A stretch of 64,000 bases of DNA, taken from positions 124,001 to 188,000 of the forward strand of contig NW_026870588.1 in the NCBI RefSeq assembly GCF_963576545.1, written 5' to 3'. Below are positions 35,066 through 46,782 of this stretch, piece after piece (the stretch's first letter is position 1; every line of letters starts with the position of its first letter). The translations under genes were made by a program, and so were the position numbers. Under the pieces are notes generated by a model. It worked only from the letters and a program-made list of their open reading frames with translations, ran no database searches and was not told the origin of the DNA. Source of the DNA: Limanda limanda (Eukaryota > Chordata > Actinopteri > Pleuronectiformes > Pleuronectidae).

Positions 35066-36981
35066 GTTATTCAAGAATATCTCTTTCTCCTATGTGCTTT
35101 CATCCCTAACCCTAACCCTAACCCTTCCGAAAGTCGGAGAAGCTCAAGGATGGTACCGATCGATGCGCGCAACCCCATTTAGTGGGGGTAAAGCCTACTT
35201 GCAAGTCTCTCCGACCTTCACAAAAAAAGTTATTCAAGAATATCTCCTCAGATTTGGGGGAATTTCGTCGGTCGACCTCTTCCGAAGGTCGTACAAGCTC
35301 GGGGATGGTACCAATCGATCCGCAGGACCCAAATTAGTCCAGATGCAACCACTTTCCAAGTCTCTCCGACCTTCACAAAAAAAGTTATTCAAGAATATCT
35401 CTTTCTCCTATGTGCTTTCATCCCTAACCCTAACCCTAACCCTTCCGAAAGTCGGAGAAGCTCAAAGATGGTACCGATCGATGCGCGCTACCCCATTTAG
35501 TGGGGGTAGAGCCTACTTGCAAGTCTCTCCGACCTTCACAAAAAAAGTTATTCAAGAATATCTCTTTCTCCTATGTGCTTTCATCCCTAACCCTAACCCT
35601 AACCCTTCCGAAAGTCGGAGAAGCTCAAGGATGGTACCGATCGATGCGCGCTACCCCATTTAGTGGGGGTAGAGCCTACTTGCAAGTCTCTCCGACCTTC
35701 ACAAAAAAAGTTATTCAAGAATATCTCCTCAGATTTGGGGGAATTTCGTCGGTCGACCTCTTCCGAAGGTCGTACAAGCTCGGGGATGGTACCAATCGAT
35801 CCGCAGGACCCAAATTAGTCCAGATGCAACCACTTTCCAAGTCTCTCCGACCTTCACAAAAAAAGTTATTCAAGAATATCTCTTTCTCCTATGTGCTTTC
35901 ATCCCTAACCCTAACCCTAACCCTTCCAAAAGTCGGAGAAGCTCAAGGATGGTACCGATCGATGCGCGCTACCCCATTTAGTGGGGGTAGAGCCTACTTG
36001 CAAGTCTCTCCGACCTTCACAAAAAAAGTTATTCAAGAATATCTCTTTCTCCTATGTGCTTTCATCCCTAACCCTAACCCTAACCCTTCCGAAAGTCGGA
36101 GAAGCTCAAGGATGGTACCGATCGATGCGCGCTACCCCATTTAGTGGGGGTAGAGCCTACTTGCAAGTCTCTCCGACCTTCACAAAAAAAGTTATTCAAG
36201 AATATCTCCTCAGATTTGGGGGAATTTCGTCGGTCGACCTCTTCCGAAGGTCGTACAAGCTCGGGGATGGTACCAATCGATCCGCAGGACCCAAATTAGT
36301 CCAAATGCAACCACTTTCCAAGTCTCTCCGACCTTCACAAAAAAAGTTATTCAAGAATATCTCTTTCTCCTATGTGCTTTCATCCCTAACCCTAACCCTA
36401 ACCCTTCCGAAAGTCGGAGAAGCTCAAGGATGGTACCGATCGATGCGCGCTACCCCATTTAGTGGGGGTAGAGCCTACTTGCAAGTCTCTCCGACCTTCA
36501 CAAAAAAAGTTATTCAAGAATATCTCCTCAGATTTGGGGGAATTTCGTCGGTCGACCTCTTTCGAAGGTCGTACAAGCTCGGGGATGGTACCAATCGATC
36601 TGCAGGACCCAAATTAGTCCAGATGCAACCACTTTCCAAGTCTCTCCGACCTTCACAAAAAAAGTTATTCAAGAATATCTCTTTCTCCTATGTGCTTTCA
36701 TCCCTAACCCTAACCCTAACCCTTCCGAAAGTCGGAGAAGCTCAAGGATGGTACCGATCGATGCGCGCTACCCCATTTAGTGGGGGTAGAGCCTACTTGC
36801 AAGTCTCTCCGACCTTCACAAAAAAAGTTATTCAAGAATATCTCCTCAGATTTGGGGGAATTTCGTCGGTCGACCTCTTCCGAAGGTCGTACAAGCTCGG
36901 GGATGGTACCAATCGATCTGCAGGACCCAAATTAGTCCAGATGCAACCACTTTCCAAGTCTCTCCGACCTTCATAAAAAAA
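35066..36981 (+). repeat. Mixed A-rich to alternating stretch
   Basis: Units run A, B, A, A, B, A, A, B, A, B, A, B. The first A has GCGCAACCCC and GGGTAAAGCC near 35190. A CTCAAAGATGG unit lies near 35465. A C-to-T change giving TTCATAAAAAAAG at 36974 falls in the B unit at 36827-36981. Confidence 0.8.
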
Positions 36982-38440
36982 GTTATTCAAGAATATCTCT
37001 TTCTCCTATGTGCTTTCATCCCTAACCCTAACCCTAACCCTTCCGAAAGTCGGAGAAGCTCAAGGATGGTACCGATCGATGCGCGCAACCCCATTTAGTG
37101 GGGGTAGAGCCTACTTGCAAGTCTCTCCGACCTTCACAAAAAAAGTTATTCAAGAATATCTCTTTCTCCTATGTGCTTTCATCCCTAACCCTAACCCTAA
37201 CCCTTCCGAAAGTCGGAGAAGCTCAAGGATGGTACCGATCGATGCGCGCTACCCCATTTAGTGGGGGTAGAGCCTACTTGCAAGTCTCTCCGACCTTCAC
37301 AAAAAAAGTTATTCAAGAATATCTCTTTCTCCTATGTGCTTTCATCCCTAACCCTAACCCTAACCCTTCCGAAAGTCGGAGAAGCTCAAGGATGGTACCG
37401 ATCGATGCGCGCTACCCCATTTAGTGGGGGTAGAGCCTACTTGCAAGTCTCTCCGACCTTCACAAAAAAAGTTATTCAAGAATATCTCCTCAGATTTGGG
37501 GGAATTTCGTCGGTCGACCTCTTCCGAAGGTCGTACAAGCTCGGGGATGGTACCAATCGATCTGCAGGACCCAAATTAGTCCAGATGCAACCACTTTCCA
37601 AGTCTCTCCGACCTTCACAAAAAAAGTTATTCAAGAATATCTCTTTCTCCTATGTGCTTTCATCCCTAACCCTAACCCTAACCCTTCCGAAAGTCGGAGA
37701 AGCTCAAGGATGGTACCGATCGATGCGCGCTACCCCATTTAGTGGGGGTAGAGCCTACTTGCAAGTCTCTCCGACCTTCACAAAAAAAGTTATTCAAGAA
37801 TATCTCTTTCTCCTATGTGCTTTCATCCCTAACCCTAACCCTCACCCTTCCGAAAGTCGGAGAAGCTCAAGGATGGTACCGATCGATGTGCGCTACCCCA
37901 TTTAGTGGGGGTAGAGCCTACTTGCAAGTCTCTCCGACCTTCACAAAAAAAGTTATTCAAGAATATCTCTTTCTCCTATGTGCTTTCATCCCTAACCCTA
38001 ACCCTAACCCTTCCGAAAGTCGGAGAAGCTCAAGGATGGTAACGATCGATGCGCGCTACCCCATTTAGTGGGGGTAGAGCCTACTTGCAAGTCTCTCCGA
38101 CCTTCACAAAAAAAGTTATTCAAGAATATCTCTTTCTCCTATGTGCTTTCATCCCTAACCCTAACCCTAACCCTTCCGAAAGTCGGAGAAGCTCAAGGAT
38201 GGTACCGATCGATGCGCGCTACCCCATTTAGTGGGGGTAGAGCCTACTTGCAAGTCTCTCCGACCTTCACAAAAAAAGTTATTCAAGAATATCTCTTTCT
38301 CCTATGTGCTTTCATCCCTAACCCTAACCCTAACCCTTCCGAAAGTCGGAGAAGCTCAAGGATGGTACCGATCGATGCGCGCAACCCCATTTAGTGGGGG
38401 TAGAGCCTACTTGCAAGTCTCTCCGACCTTCACAAAAAAA
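36982..38440 (+). repeat. 1,459-bp block (V block), copy 1
   Basis: Units: A, A, A, B, A, A, A, A, A. Markers are GCGCAACCCC in the first and last A, CCCTCACCC at 37843, GATGTGCGC near 37888, and GGTAACGATCG (c to a) at 38042. It recurs at 39858 (shortened by one B-A dimer) and at 41480. Confidence 0.83.
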
Positions 38441-39857
38441 GTTATTCAAGAATATCTCTTTCTCCTATGTGCTTTCATCCCTAACCCTAACCCTTCCGAA
38501 AGTCGGAGAAGCTCAAGGATGGTACCGATCGATGCGCGCTACCCCATTTAGTGGGGGTAGAGCCTACTTGCAAGTCTCTCCGACCTTCACAAAAAAAGTT
38601 ATTCAAGAATATCTCTTTCTCCTATGTGCTTTCATCCCTAACCCTAACCCTAACCCTTCCGAAAGTCGGAGAAGCTCAAGGATGGTACCGATCGATGCGC
38701 GCAACCCCATTTAGTGGGGGTAGAGCCTACTTGCAAGTCTCTCCGACCTTCACAAAAAAAGTTATTCAAGAATATCTCCTCAGATTTGGGGGAATTTCGT
38801 CGGTCGACCTCTTCCGAAGGTCGTACAAGCTCGGGGATGGTACCAATCGATCCGCAGGACCCAAATTAGTCCAGATGCAACCACTTTCCAAGTCTCTCCG
38901 ACCTTCACAAAAAAAGTTATTCAAGAATATCTCTTTCTCCTATGTGCTTTCATCCCTAACCCTAACCCTAACCCTTCCGAAAGTCGGAGAAGCTCAAGGA
39001 TGGTACCGATCGATGCGCGCTACCCCATTTAGTGGGGGTAGAGCCTACTTGCAAGTCTCTCCGACCTTCACAAAAAAAGTTATTCAAGAATATCTCCTCA
39101 GATTTGGGGGAATTTCGTCGGTCGACCTCTTTCGAAGGTCGTACAAGCTCGGGGATGGTACCAATCGATCCGCAGGACCCAAATTAGTCCAGATGCAACC
39201 ACTTTCCAAGTCTCTCCGACCTTCACAAAAAAAGTTATTCAAGAATATCTCTTTCTCCTATGTGCTTTCATCCCTAACCCTAACCCTTCCGAAAGTCGGA
39301 GAAGCTCAAGGATGGTACCGATCGATGCGCGCTACCCCATTTAGTGGGGGTAGAGCCTACTTGCAAGTCTCTCCGACCTTCACAAAAAAAGTTATTCAAG
39401 AATATCTCCTCAGATTTGGGGGAATTTCGTCGGTCGACCTCTTTCGAAGGTCGTACAAGCTCGGGGATGGTACCAATCGATCCGCAGGACCCAAATTAGT
39501 CCAGATGCAACCACTTTCCAAGTCTCTCCGACCTTCACAAAAAAAGTTATTCAAGAATATCTCTTTCTCCTATGTGCTTTCATCCCTAACCCTAACCCTT
39601 CCGAAAGTCGGAGAAGCTCAAGGATGGTACCGATCGATGTGCGCTACCCCATTTAGTGGGGGTAGAGCCTACTTGCAAGTCTCTCCGACCTTCACAAAAA
39701 AAGTTATTCAAGAATATCTCCTCAGATTTGGGGGAATTTCGTCGGTCGACCTCTTCCAAAGGTCGTACAAGCTCGGGGATGGTACCAATCGATCTGCAGG
39801 ACCCAAATTAGTCCAGATGCAACCACTTTCCAAGTCTCTCCGACCTTCACAAAAAAA
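38441..39857 (+). repeat. A'-A then four B-containing dimers, two with A'
   Basis: Units: A', A, B, A, B, A', B, A', B. Two successive B-A' dimers give a 312-bp period. CTTTCGAAGG occurs in two B units (39130, 39442) and CTTCCAAAGG in a third near 39758. Confidence 0.82.
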
Positions 39858-41324
39858 GTTATTCAAGAATATCTCTTTCTCCTATGTGCTTTCATCCCTA
39901 ACCCTAACCCTAACCCTTCCGAAAGTCGGAGAAGCTCAAGGATGGTACCGATCGATGCGCGCAACCCCATTTAGTGGGGGTAGAGCCTACTTGCAAGTCT
40001 CTCCGACCTTCACAAAAAAAGTTATTCAAGAATATCTCTTTCTCCTATGTGCTTTCATCCCTAACCCTAACCCTAACCCTTCCGAAAGTCGGAGAAGCTC
40101 AAGGATGGTACCGATCGATGCGCGCTACCCCATTTAGTGGGGGTAGAGCCTACTTGCAAGTCTCTCCGACCTTCACAAAAAAAGTTATTCAAGAATATCT
40201 CTTTCTCCTATGTGCTTTCATCCCTAACCCTAACCCTAACCCTTCCGAAAGTCGGAGAAGCTCAAGGATGGTACCGATCGATGCGCGCTACCCCATTTAG
40301 TGGGGGTAGAGCCTACTTGCAAGTCTCTCCGACCTTCACAAAAAAAGTTATTCAAGAATATCTCTTTCTCCTATGTGCTTTCATCCCTAACCCTAACCCT
40401 CACCCTTCCGAAAGTCGGAGAAGCTCAAGGATGGTACCGATCGATGTGCGCTACCCCATTTAGTGGGGGTAGAGCCTACTTGCAAGTCTCTCCGACCTTC
40501 ACAAAAAAAGTTATTCAAGAATATCTCTTTCTCCTATGTGCTTTCATCCCTAACCCTAACCCTAACCCTTCCGAAAGTCGGAGAAGCTCAAGGATGGTAA
40601 CGATCGATGCGCGCTACCCCATTTAGTGGGGGTAGAGCCTACTTGCAAGTCTCTCCGACCTTCACAAAAAAAGTTATTCAAGAATATCTCTTTCTCCTAT
40701 GTGCTTTCATCCCTAACCCTAACCCTAACCCTTCCGAAAGTCGGAGAAGCTCAAGGATGGTACCGATCGATGCGCGCTACCCCATTTAGTGGGGGTAGAG
40801 CCTACTTGCAAGTCTCTCCGACCTTCACAAAAAAAGTTATTCAAGAATATCTCTTTCTCCTATGTGCTTTCATCCCTAACCCTAACCCTAACCCTTCCGA
40901 AAGTCGGAGAAGCTCAAGGATGGTACCGATCGATGCGCGCAACCCCATTTAGTGGGGGTAGAGCCTACTTGCAAGTCTCTCCGACCTTCACAAAAAAAGT
41001 TATTCAAGAATATCTCTTTCTCCTATGTGCTTTCATCCCTAACCCTAACCCTAACCCTTCCGAAAGTCGGAGAAGCTCAAGGATGGTACCGATCGATGCG
41101 CGCTACCCCATTTAGTGGGGGTAGAGCCTACTTGCAAGTCTCTCCGACCTTCACAAAAAAAGTTATTCAAGAATATCTCTTTCTCCTATGTGCTTTCATC
41201 CCTAACCCTAACCCTAACCCTTCCGAAAGTCGGAGAAGCTCAAGGATGGTACCGATCGATGCGCGCAACCCCATTTAGTGGGGGTAGAGCCTACTTGCAA
41301 GTCTCTCCGACCTTCACAAAAAAA
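39858..41324 (+). repeat. Nine consecutive A units, the longest A run; contains V block copy 2
   Basis: Nine 163-bp A units follow one another without B (1,467 bp), so (CCCTAA)3CCC recurs at a strict 163-bp spacing. The first seven (39858-40998) correspond to V block copy 1 with the B-A dimer removed: CCCTCACCC at 40401 and GGTAACGATCG at 40600 lie 2,558 bp from their partners, while the first units lie 2,876 bp away, a 318-bp step. Confidence 0.85.
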
Positions 41325-41479
41325 GTTATTCAAGAATATCTCCTCAGATTTGGGGGAATTTCGTCGGTCGACCTCTTCCGAAGGTCGTACAAGCTCGGGG
41401 ATGGTACCAATCGATCCGCAGGACCCAAATTAGTCCAGATGCAACCACTTTCCAAGTCTCTCCGACCTTCACAAAAAAA

Positions 41480-42938
41480 GTTATTCAAGAATATCTCTTT
41501 CTCCTATGTGCTTTCATCCCTAACCCTAACCCTAACCCTTCCGAAAGTCGGAGAAGCTCAAGGATGGTACCGATCGATGCGCGCAACCCCATTTAGTGGG
41601 GGTAGAGCCTACTTGCAAGTCTCTCCGACCTTCACAAAAAAAGTTATTCAAGAATATCTCTTTCTCCTATGTGCTTTCATCCCTAACCCTAACCCTAACC
41701 CTTCCGAAAGTCGGAGAAGCTCAAGGATGGTACCGATCGATGCGCGCTACCCCATTTAGTGGGGGTAGAGCCTACTTGCAAGTCTCTCCGACCTTCACAA
41801 AAAAAGTTATTCAAGAATATCTCTTTCTCCTATGTGCTTTCATCCCTAACCCTAACCCTAACCCTTCCGAAAGTCGGAGAAGCTCAAGGATGGTACCGAT
41901 CGATGCGCGCTACCCCATTTAGTGGGGGTAGAGCCTACTTGCAAGTCTCTCCGACCTTCACAAAAAAAGTTATTCAAGAATATCTCCTCAGATTTGGGGG
42001 AATTTCGTCGGTCGACCTCTTCCGAAGGTCGTACAAGCTCGGGGATGGTACCAATCGATCCGCAGGACCCAAATTAGTCCAGATGCAACCACTTTCCAAG
42101 TCTCTCCGACCTTCACAAAAAAAGTTATTCAAGAATATCTCTTTCTCCTATGTGCTTTCATCCCTAACCCTAACCCTAACCCTTCCGAAAGTCGGAGAAG
42201 CTCAAGGATGGTACCGATCGATGCGCGCTACCCCATTTAGTGGGGGTAGAGCCTACTTGCAAGTCTCTCCGACCTTCACAAAAAAAGTTATTCAAGAATA
42301 TCTCTTTCTCCTATGTGCTTTCATCCCTAACCCTAACCCTCACCCTTCCGAAAGTCGGAGAAGCTCAAGGATGGTACCGATCGATGTGCGCTACCCCATT
42401 TAGTGGGGGTAGAGCCTACTTGCAAGTCTCTCCGACCTTCACAAAAAAAGTTATTCAAGAATATCTCTTTCTCCTATGTGCTTTCATCCCTAACCCTAAC
42501 CCTAACCCTTCCGAAAGTCGGAGAAGCTCAAGGATGGTACCGATCGATGCGCGCTACCCCATTTAGTGGGGGTAGAGCCTACTTGCAAGTCTCTCCGACC
42601 TTCACAAAAAAAGTTATTCAAGAATATCTCTTTCTCCTATGTGCTTTCATCCCTAACCCTAACCCTAACCCTTCCGAAAGTCGGAGAAGCTCAAGGATGG
42701 TACCGATCGATGCGCGCTACCCCATTTAGTGGGGGTAGAGCCTACTTGCAAGTCTCTCCGACCTTCACAAAAAAAGTTATTCAAGAATATCTCTTTCTCC
42801 TATGTGCTTTCATCCCTAACCCTAACCCTAACCCTTCCGAAAGTCGGAGAAGCTCAAGGATGGTACCGATCGATGCGCGCAACCCCATTTAGTGGGGGTA
42901 GAGCCTACTTGCAAGTCTCTCCGACCTTCACAAAAAAA
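41480..42938 (+). repeat. V block, copy 3 (1,459 bp)
   Basis: Same unit order as copy 1 at an offset of 4,498 bp, with CCCTCACCC at 42341, GATGTGCGC and the terminal GCGCAACCCC. The GGTAACGATCG change of copies 1 and 2 is absent, so copies 1 and 2 are closer relatives or that base was converted here. The B unit before it (41325-41479) is ordinary. Confidence 0.83.
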
Positions 42939-44220
42939 GTTATTCAAGAATATCTCCTCAGATTTGGGGGAATTTCGTCGGTCGACCTCTTCCGAAGGTC
43001 GTACAAGCTCGGGGATGGTACCAATCGATCCGCAGGACCCAAATTAGTCCAGATGCAACCACTTTCCAAGTCTCTCCGACCTTCACAAAAAAAGTTATTC
43101 AAGAATATCTCTTTCTCCTATGTGCTTTCATCCCTAACCCTAACCCTAACCCTTCCGAAAGTCGGAGAAGCTCAAGGATGGTACCGATCGATGCGCGCTA
43201 CCCCATTTAGTGGGGGTAGAGCCTACTTGCAAGTCTCTCCGACCTTCACAAAAAAAGTTATTCAAGAATATCTCTTTCTCCTATGTGCTTTCATCCCTAA
43301 CCCTAACCCTAACCCTTCCGAAAGTCGGAGAAGCTCAAGGACGGTACCGATCGATGCGCGCTACCCCATTTAGTGGGGGTAGAGCCTACTTGCAAGTCTC
43401 TCCGACCTTCACAAAAAAAGTTATTCAAGAATATCTCTTTCTCCTATGTGCTTTCATCCCTAACCCTAACCTTAACCCTTCCGAAAGTCGGAGAAGCTCA
43501 AGGATGGTACCGATCGATGCGCGCAACCCCATTTAGTGGGGGTAGAGCCTACTTGCAAGTCTCTCCGACCTTCACAAAAAAAGTTATTCAAGAATATCTC
43601 CTCAGATTTGGGGGAATTTCGTCGGTCGACCTCTTCCGAAGGTCGTACAAGCTCGGGGATGGTACCAATCGATCCGCAGGACCCAAATTAGTCCAGATGC
43701 AACCACTTTCCAAGTCTCTCCGACCTTCACAAAAAAAGTTATTCAAGAATATCTCTTTCTCCTATGTGCTTTCATCCCTAACCCTAACCCTAACCCTTCC
43801 AAAAGTCGGAGAAGCTCAAGGATGGTACCGATCGATGCGCGCTACCCCATTTAGTGGGGGTAGAGCCTACTTGCAAGTCTCTCCGACCTTCACAAAAAAA
43901 GTTATTCAAGAATATCTCTTTCTCCTATGTGCTTTCATCCCTAACCCTAACCCTAACCCTTCCGAAAGTCGGAGAAGCTCAAGGACGGTACCGATCGATG
44001 CGCGTTACCCCATTTAGTGGGGGTAGAGCCTACTTGCAAGTCTCTCCGACCTTCACAAAAAAAGTTATTCAAGAATATCTCTTTCTCCTATGTGCTTTCA
44101 TCCCTAACCCTAACCCTTCCGAAAGTCGGAAAAGCTCAAGGATGGTACCGATCGATGCGCGCAACCCCATTTAGTGGGGGTAGAGCCTACTTGCAAGTCT
44201 CTCCGACCTTCACAAAAAAA
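42939..44220 (+). repeat. Tandem pair of a B-A-A-A block (644 and 638 bp)
   Basis: 42939-43582 and 43583-44220 share the order B, A, A, A, the GGACGGTACC change (about 43342 and 43985) and a terminal GCGCAACCCC. The second is 6 bp shorter because its last A is A'. Private changes: CCTTAA near 43472 breaks a telomere repeat in the first; GCGTTACCCC (44005) and GGAAAAGCTC (44131) mark the second. Confidence 0.82.
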
Positions 44221-46782
44221 GTTATTCAAGAATATCTCCTCAGATTTGGGGGAATTTCGTCGGTCGACCTCTTCCGAAGGTCGTACAAGCTCGGGGATGG
44301 TACCAATCGATCCGCAGGACCCAAATTAGTCCAGATGCAACCACTTTCCAAGTCTCTCCGACCTTCACAAAAAAAGTTATTCAAGAATATCTCTTTCTCC
44401 TATGTGCTTTCATCCCTAACCCTAACCCTAACCCTTCCGAAAGTCGGAGAAGCTCAAGGATGGTACCGATCGATGCGCGCTACCCCATTTAGTGGGGGTA
44501 GAGCCTACTTGCAAGTCTCTCCGACCTTCACAAAAAAAGTTATTCAAGAATATCTCTTTCTCCTATGTGCTTTCATCCCTAACCCTAACCCTAACCCTTC
44601 CGAAAGTCGGAGAAGCTCAAGGATGGTACCGATCGATGCGCGCTACCCCATTTAGTGGGGGTAGAGCCTACTTGCAAGTCTCTCCGACCTTCACAAAAAA
44701 AGTTATTCAAGAATATCTCCTCAGATTTGGGGGAATTTCGTCGGTCGACCTCTTCCGAAGGTCGTACAAGCTCGGGGATGGTACCAATCGATCTGCAGGA
44801 CCCAAATTAGTCCAGATGCAACCACTTTCCAAGTCTCTCCGACCTTCACAAAAAAAGTTATTCAAGAATATCTCTTTCTCCTATGTGCTTTCATCCCTAA
44901 CCCTAACCCTAACCCTTCCAAAAGTCGGAGAAGCTCAAGGATGGTACCGATCGATGCGCGGTACCCCATTTAGTGGGGGTAGAGCCTACTTGCAAGTCTC
45001 TCCGACCTTCACAAAAAAAGTTATTCAAGAATATCTCTTTCTCCTATGTGCTTTCATCCCTAACCCTAACCCTAACCCTTCCGAAAGTCGGAGAAGCTCA
45101 AGGATGGTACCGATCGATGCGCGCTACCCCATTTAGTGGGGGTAGAGCCTACTTGCAAGTCTCTCCGACCTTCACAAAAAAAGTTATTCAAGAATATCTC
45201 TTTCTCCTATGTGCTTTCATCCCTAACCCTAACCCTAACCCTTCCGAAAGTCGGAGAAGCTCAAGGATGGTACCGATCGATGTGCGCTACCCCATTTAGT
45301 GGGGGTAGAGCCTACTTGCAAGTCTCTCCGACCTTCACAAAAAAAGTTATTCAAGAATATCTCCTCAGATTTGGGGGAATTTCGTCGGTCGACCTCTTCC
45401 GAAGGTCGTACAAGCTCGGGGATGGTACCAATCGATCTGCAGGACCCAAATTAGTCCAGATGCAACCACTTTCCAAGTCTCTCCGACCTTCACAAAAAAA
45501 GTTATTCAAGAATATCTCTTTCTCCTATGTGCTTTCATCCCTAACCCTAACCCTAACCCTTCCGAAAGTCGGAGAAGCTCAAGGATGGTACCGATCGATG
45601 CGCGCTACCCCATTTAGTGGGGGTAGAGCCTACTTGCAAGTCTCTCCGACCTTCACAAAAAAAGTTATTCAAGAATATCTCCTCAGATTTGGGGGAATTT
45701 CGTCGGTCGACCTCTTCCGAAGGTCGTACAAGCTCGGGGATGGTACCAATCGATCCGCAGGACCCAAATTAGTCCAGATGCAACCACTTTCCAAGTCTCT
45801 CCGACCTTCACAAAAAAAGTTATTCAAGAATATCTCTTTCTCCTATGTGCTTTCATCCCTAACCCTAACCCTTCCAAAAGTCGGAGAAGCTCAAGGATGG
45901 TACCGATCGATGCGCGCTACCCCATTTAGTGGGGGTAGAGCCTACTTGCAAGTCTCTCCGACCTTCACAAAAAAAGTTATTCAAGAATATCTCTTTCTCC
46001 TATGTGCTTTCATCCCTAACCCTAACCCTAACCCTTCCGAAAGTCGGAGAAGCTCAAGGATGGTACCGATCGATGCGCGCTACCCCATTTAGTGGGGGTA
46101 GAGCCTACTTGCAAGTCTCTCCGACCTTCACAAAAAAAGTTATTCAAGAATATCTCTTTCTCCTATGTGCTTTCATCCCTAACCCTAACCCTAACCCTTC
46201 CGAAAGTCGGAGAAGCTCAAGGATGGTACCGATCGATGCGCGCTACCCCATTTAGTGGGGGTAGAGCCTACTTGCAAGTCTCTCCGACCTTCACAAAAAA
46301 AGTTATTCAAGAATATCTCCTCAGATTTGGGGGAATTTCGTCGGTCGACCTCTTCCGAAGGTCGTACAAGCTCGGGGATGGTACCAATCGATCTGCAGGA
46401 CCCAAATTAGTCCAGATGCAACCACTTTCCAAGTCTCTCCGACCTTCACAAAAAAAGTTATTCAAGAATATCTCTTTCTCCTATGTGCTTTCATCCCTAA
46501 CCCTAACCCTAACCCTTCCGAAAGTCGGAGAAGCTCAAGGATGGTACCGATCGATGCGCGCTACCCCATTTAGTGGGGGTAGAGCCTACTTGCAAGTCTC
46601 TCCGACCTTCACAAAAAAAGTTATTCAAGAATATCTCTTTCTCCTATGTGCTTTCATCCCTAACCCTAACCCTAACCCTTCCGAAAGTCGGAGAAGCTCA
46701 AGGATGGTACCGATCGATGCGCGCTACCCCATTTAGTGGGGGTAGAGCCTACTTGCAAGTCTCTCCGACCTTCACAAAAAAA
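44221..46782 (+). repeat. Mixed A-A-B region
   Basis: Units: B, A, A, B, A, A, A, B, A, B, A', A, A, B, A, A. A private C-to-G change at 44961 makes GCGCGGTACCCC, adding a second GGTACC within that A unit. CCAAAAG occurs near 44920 and 45875. Confidence 0.8.
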
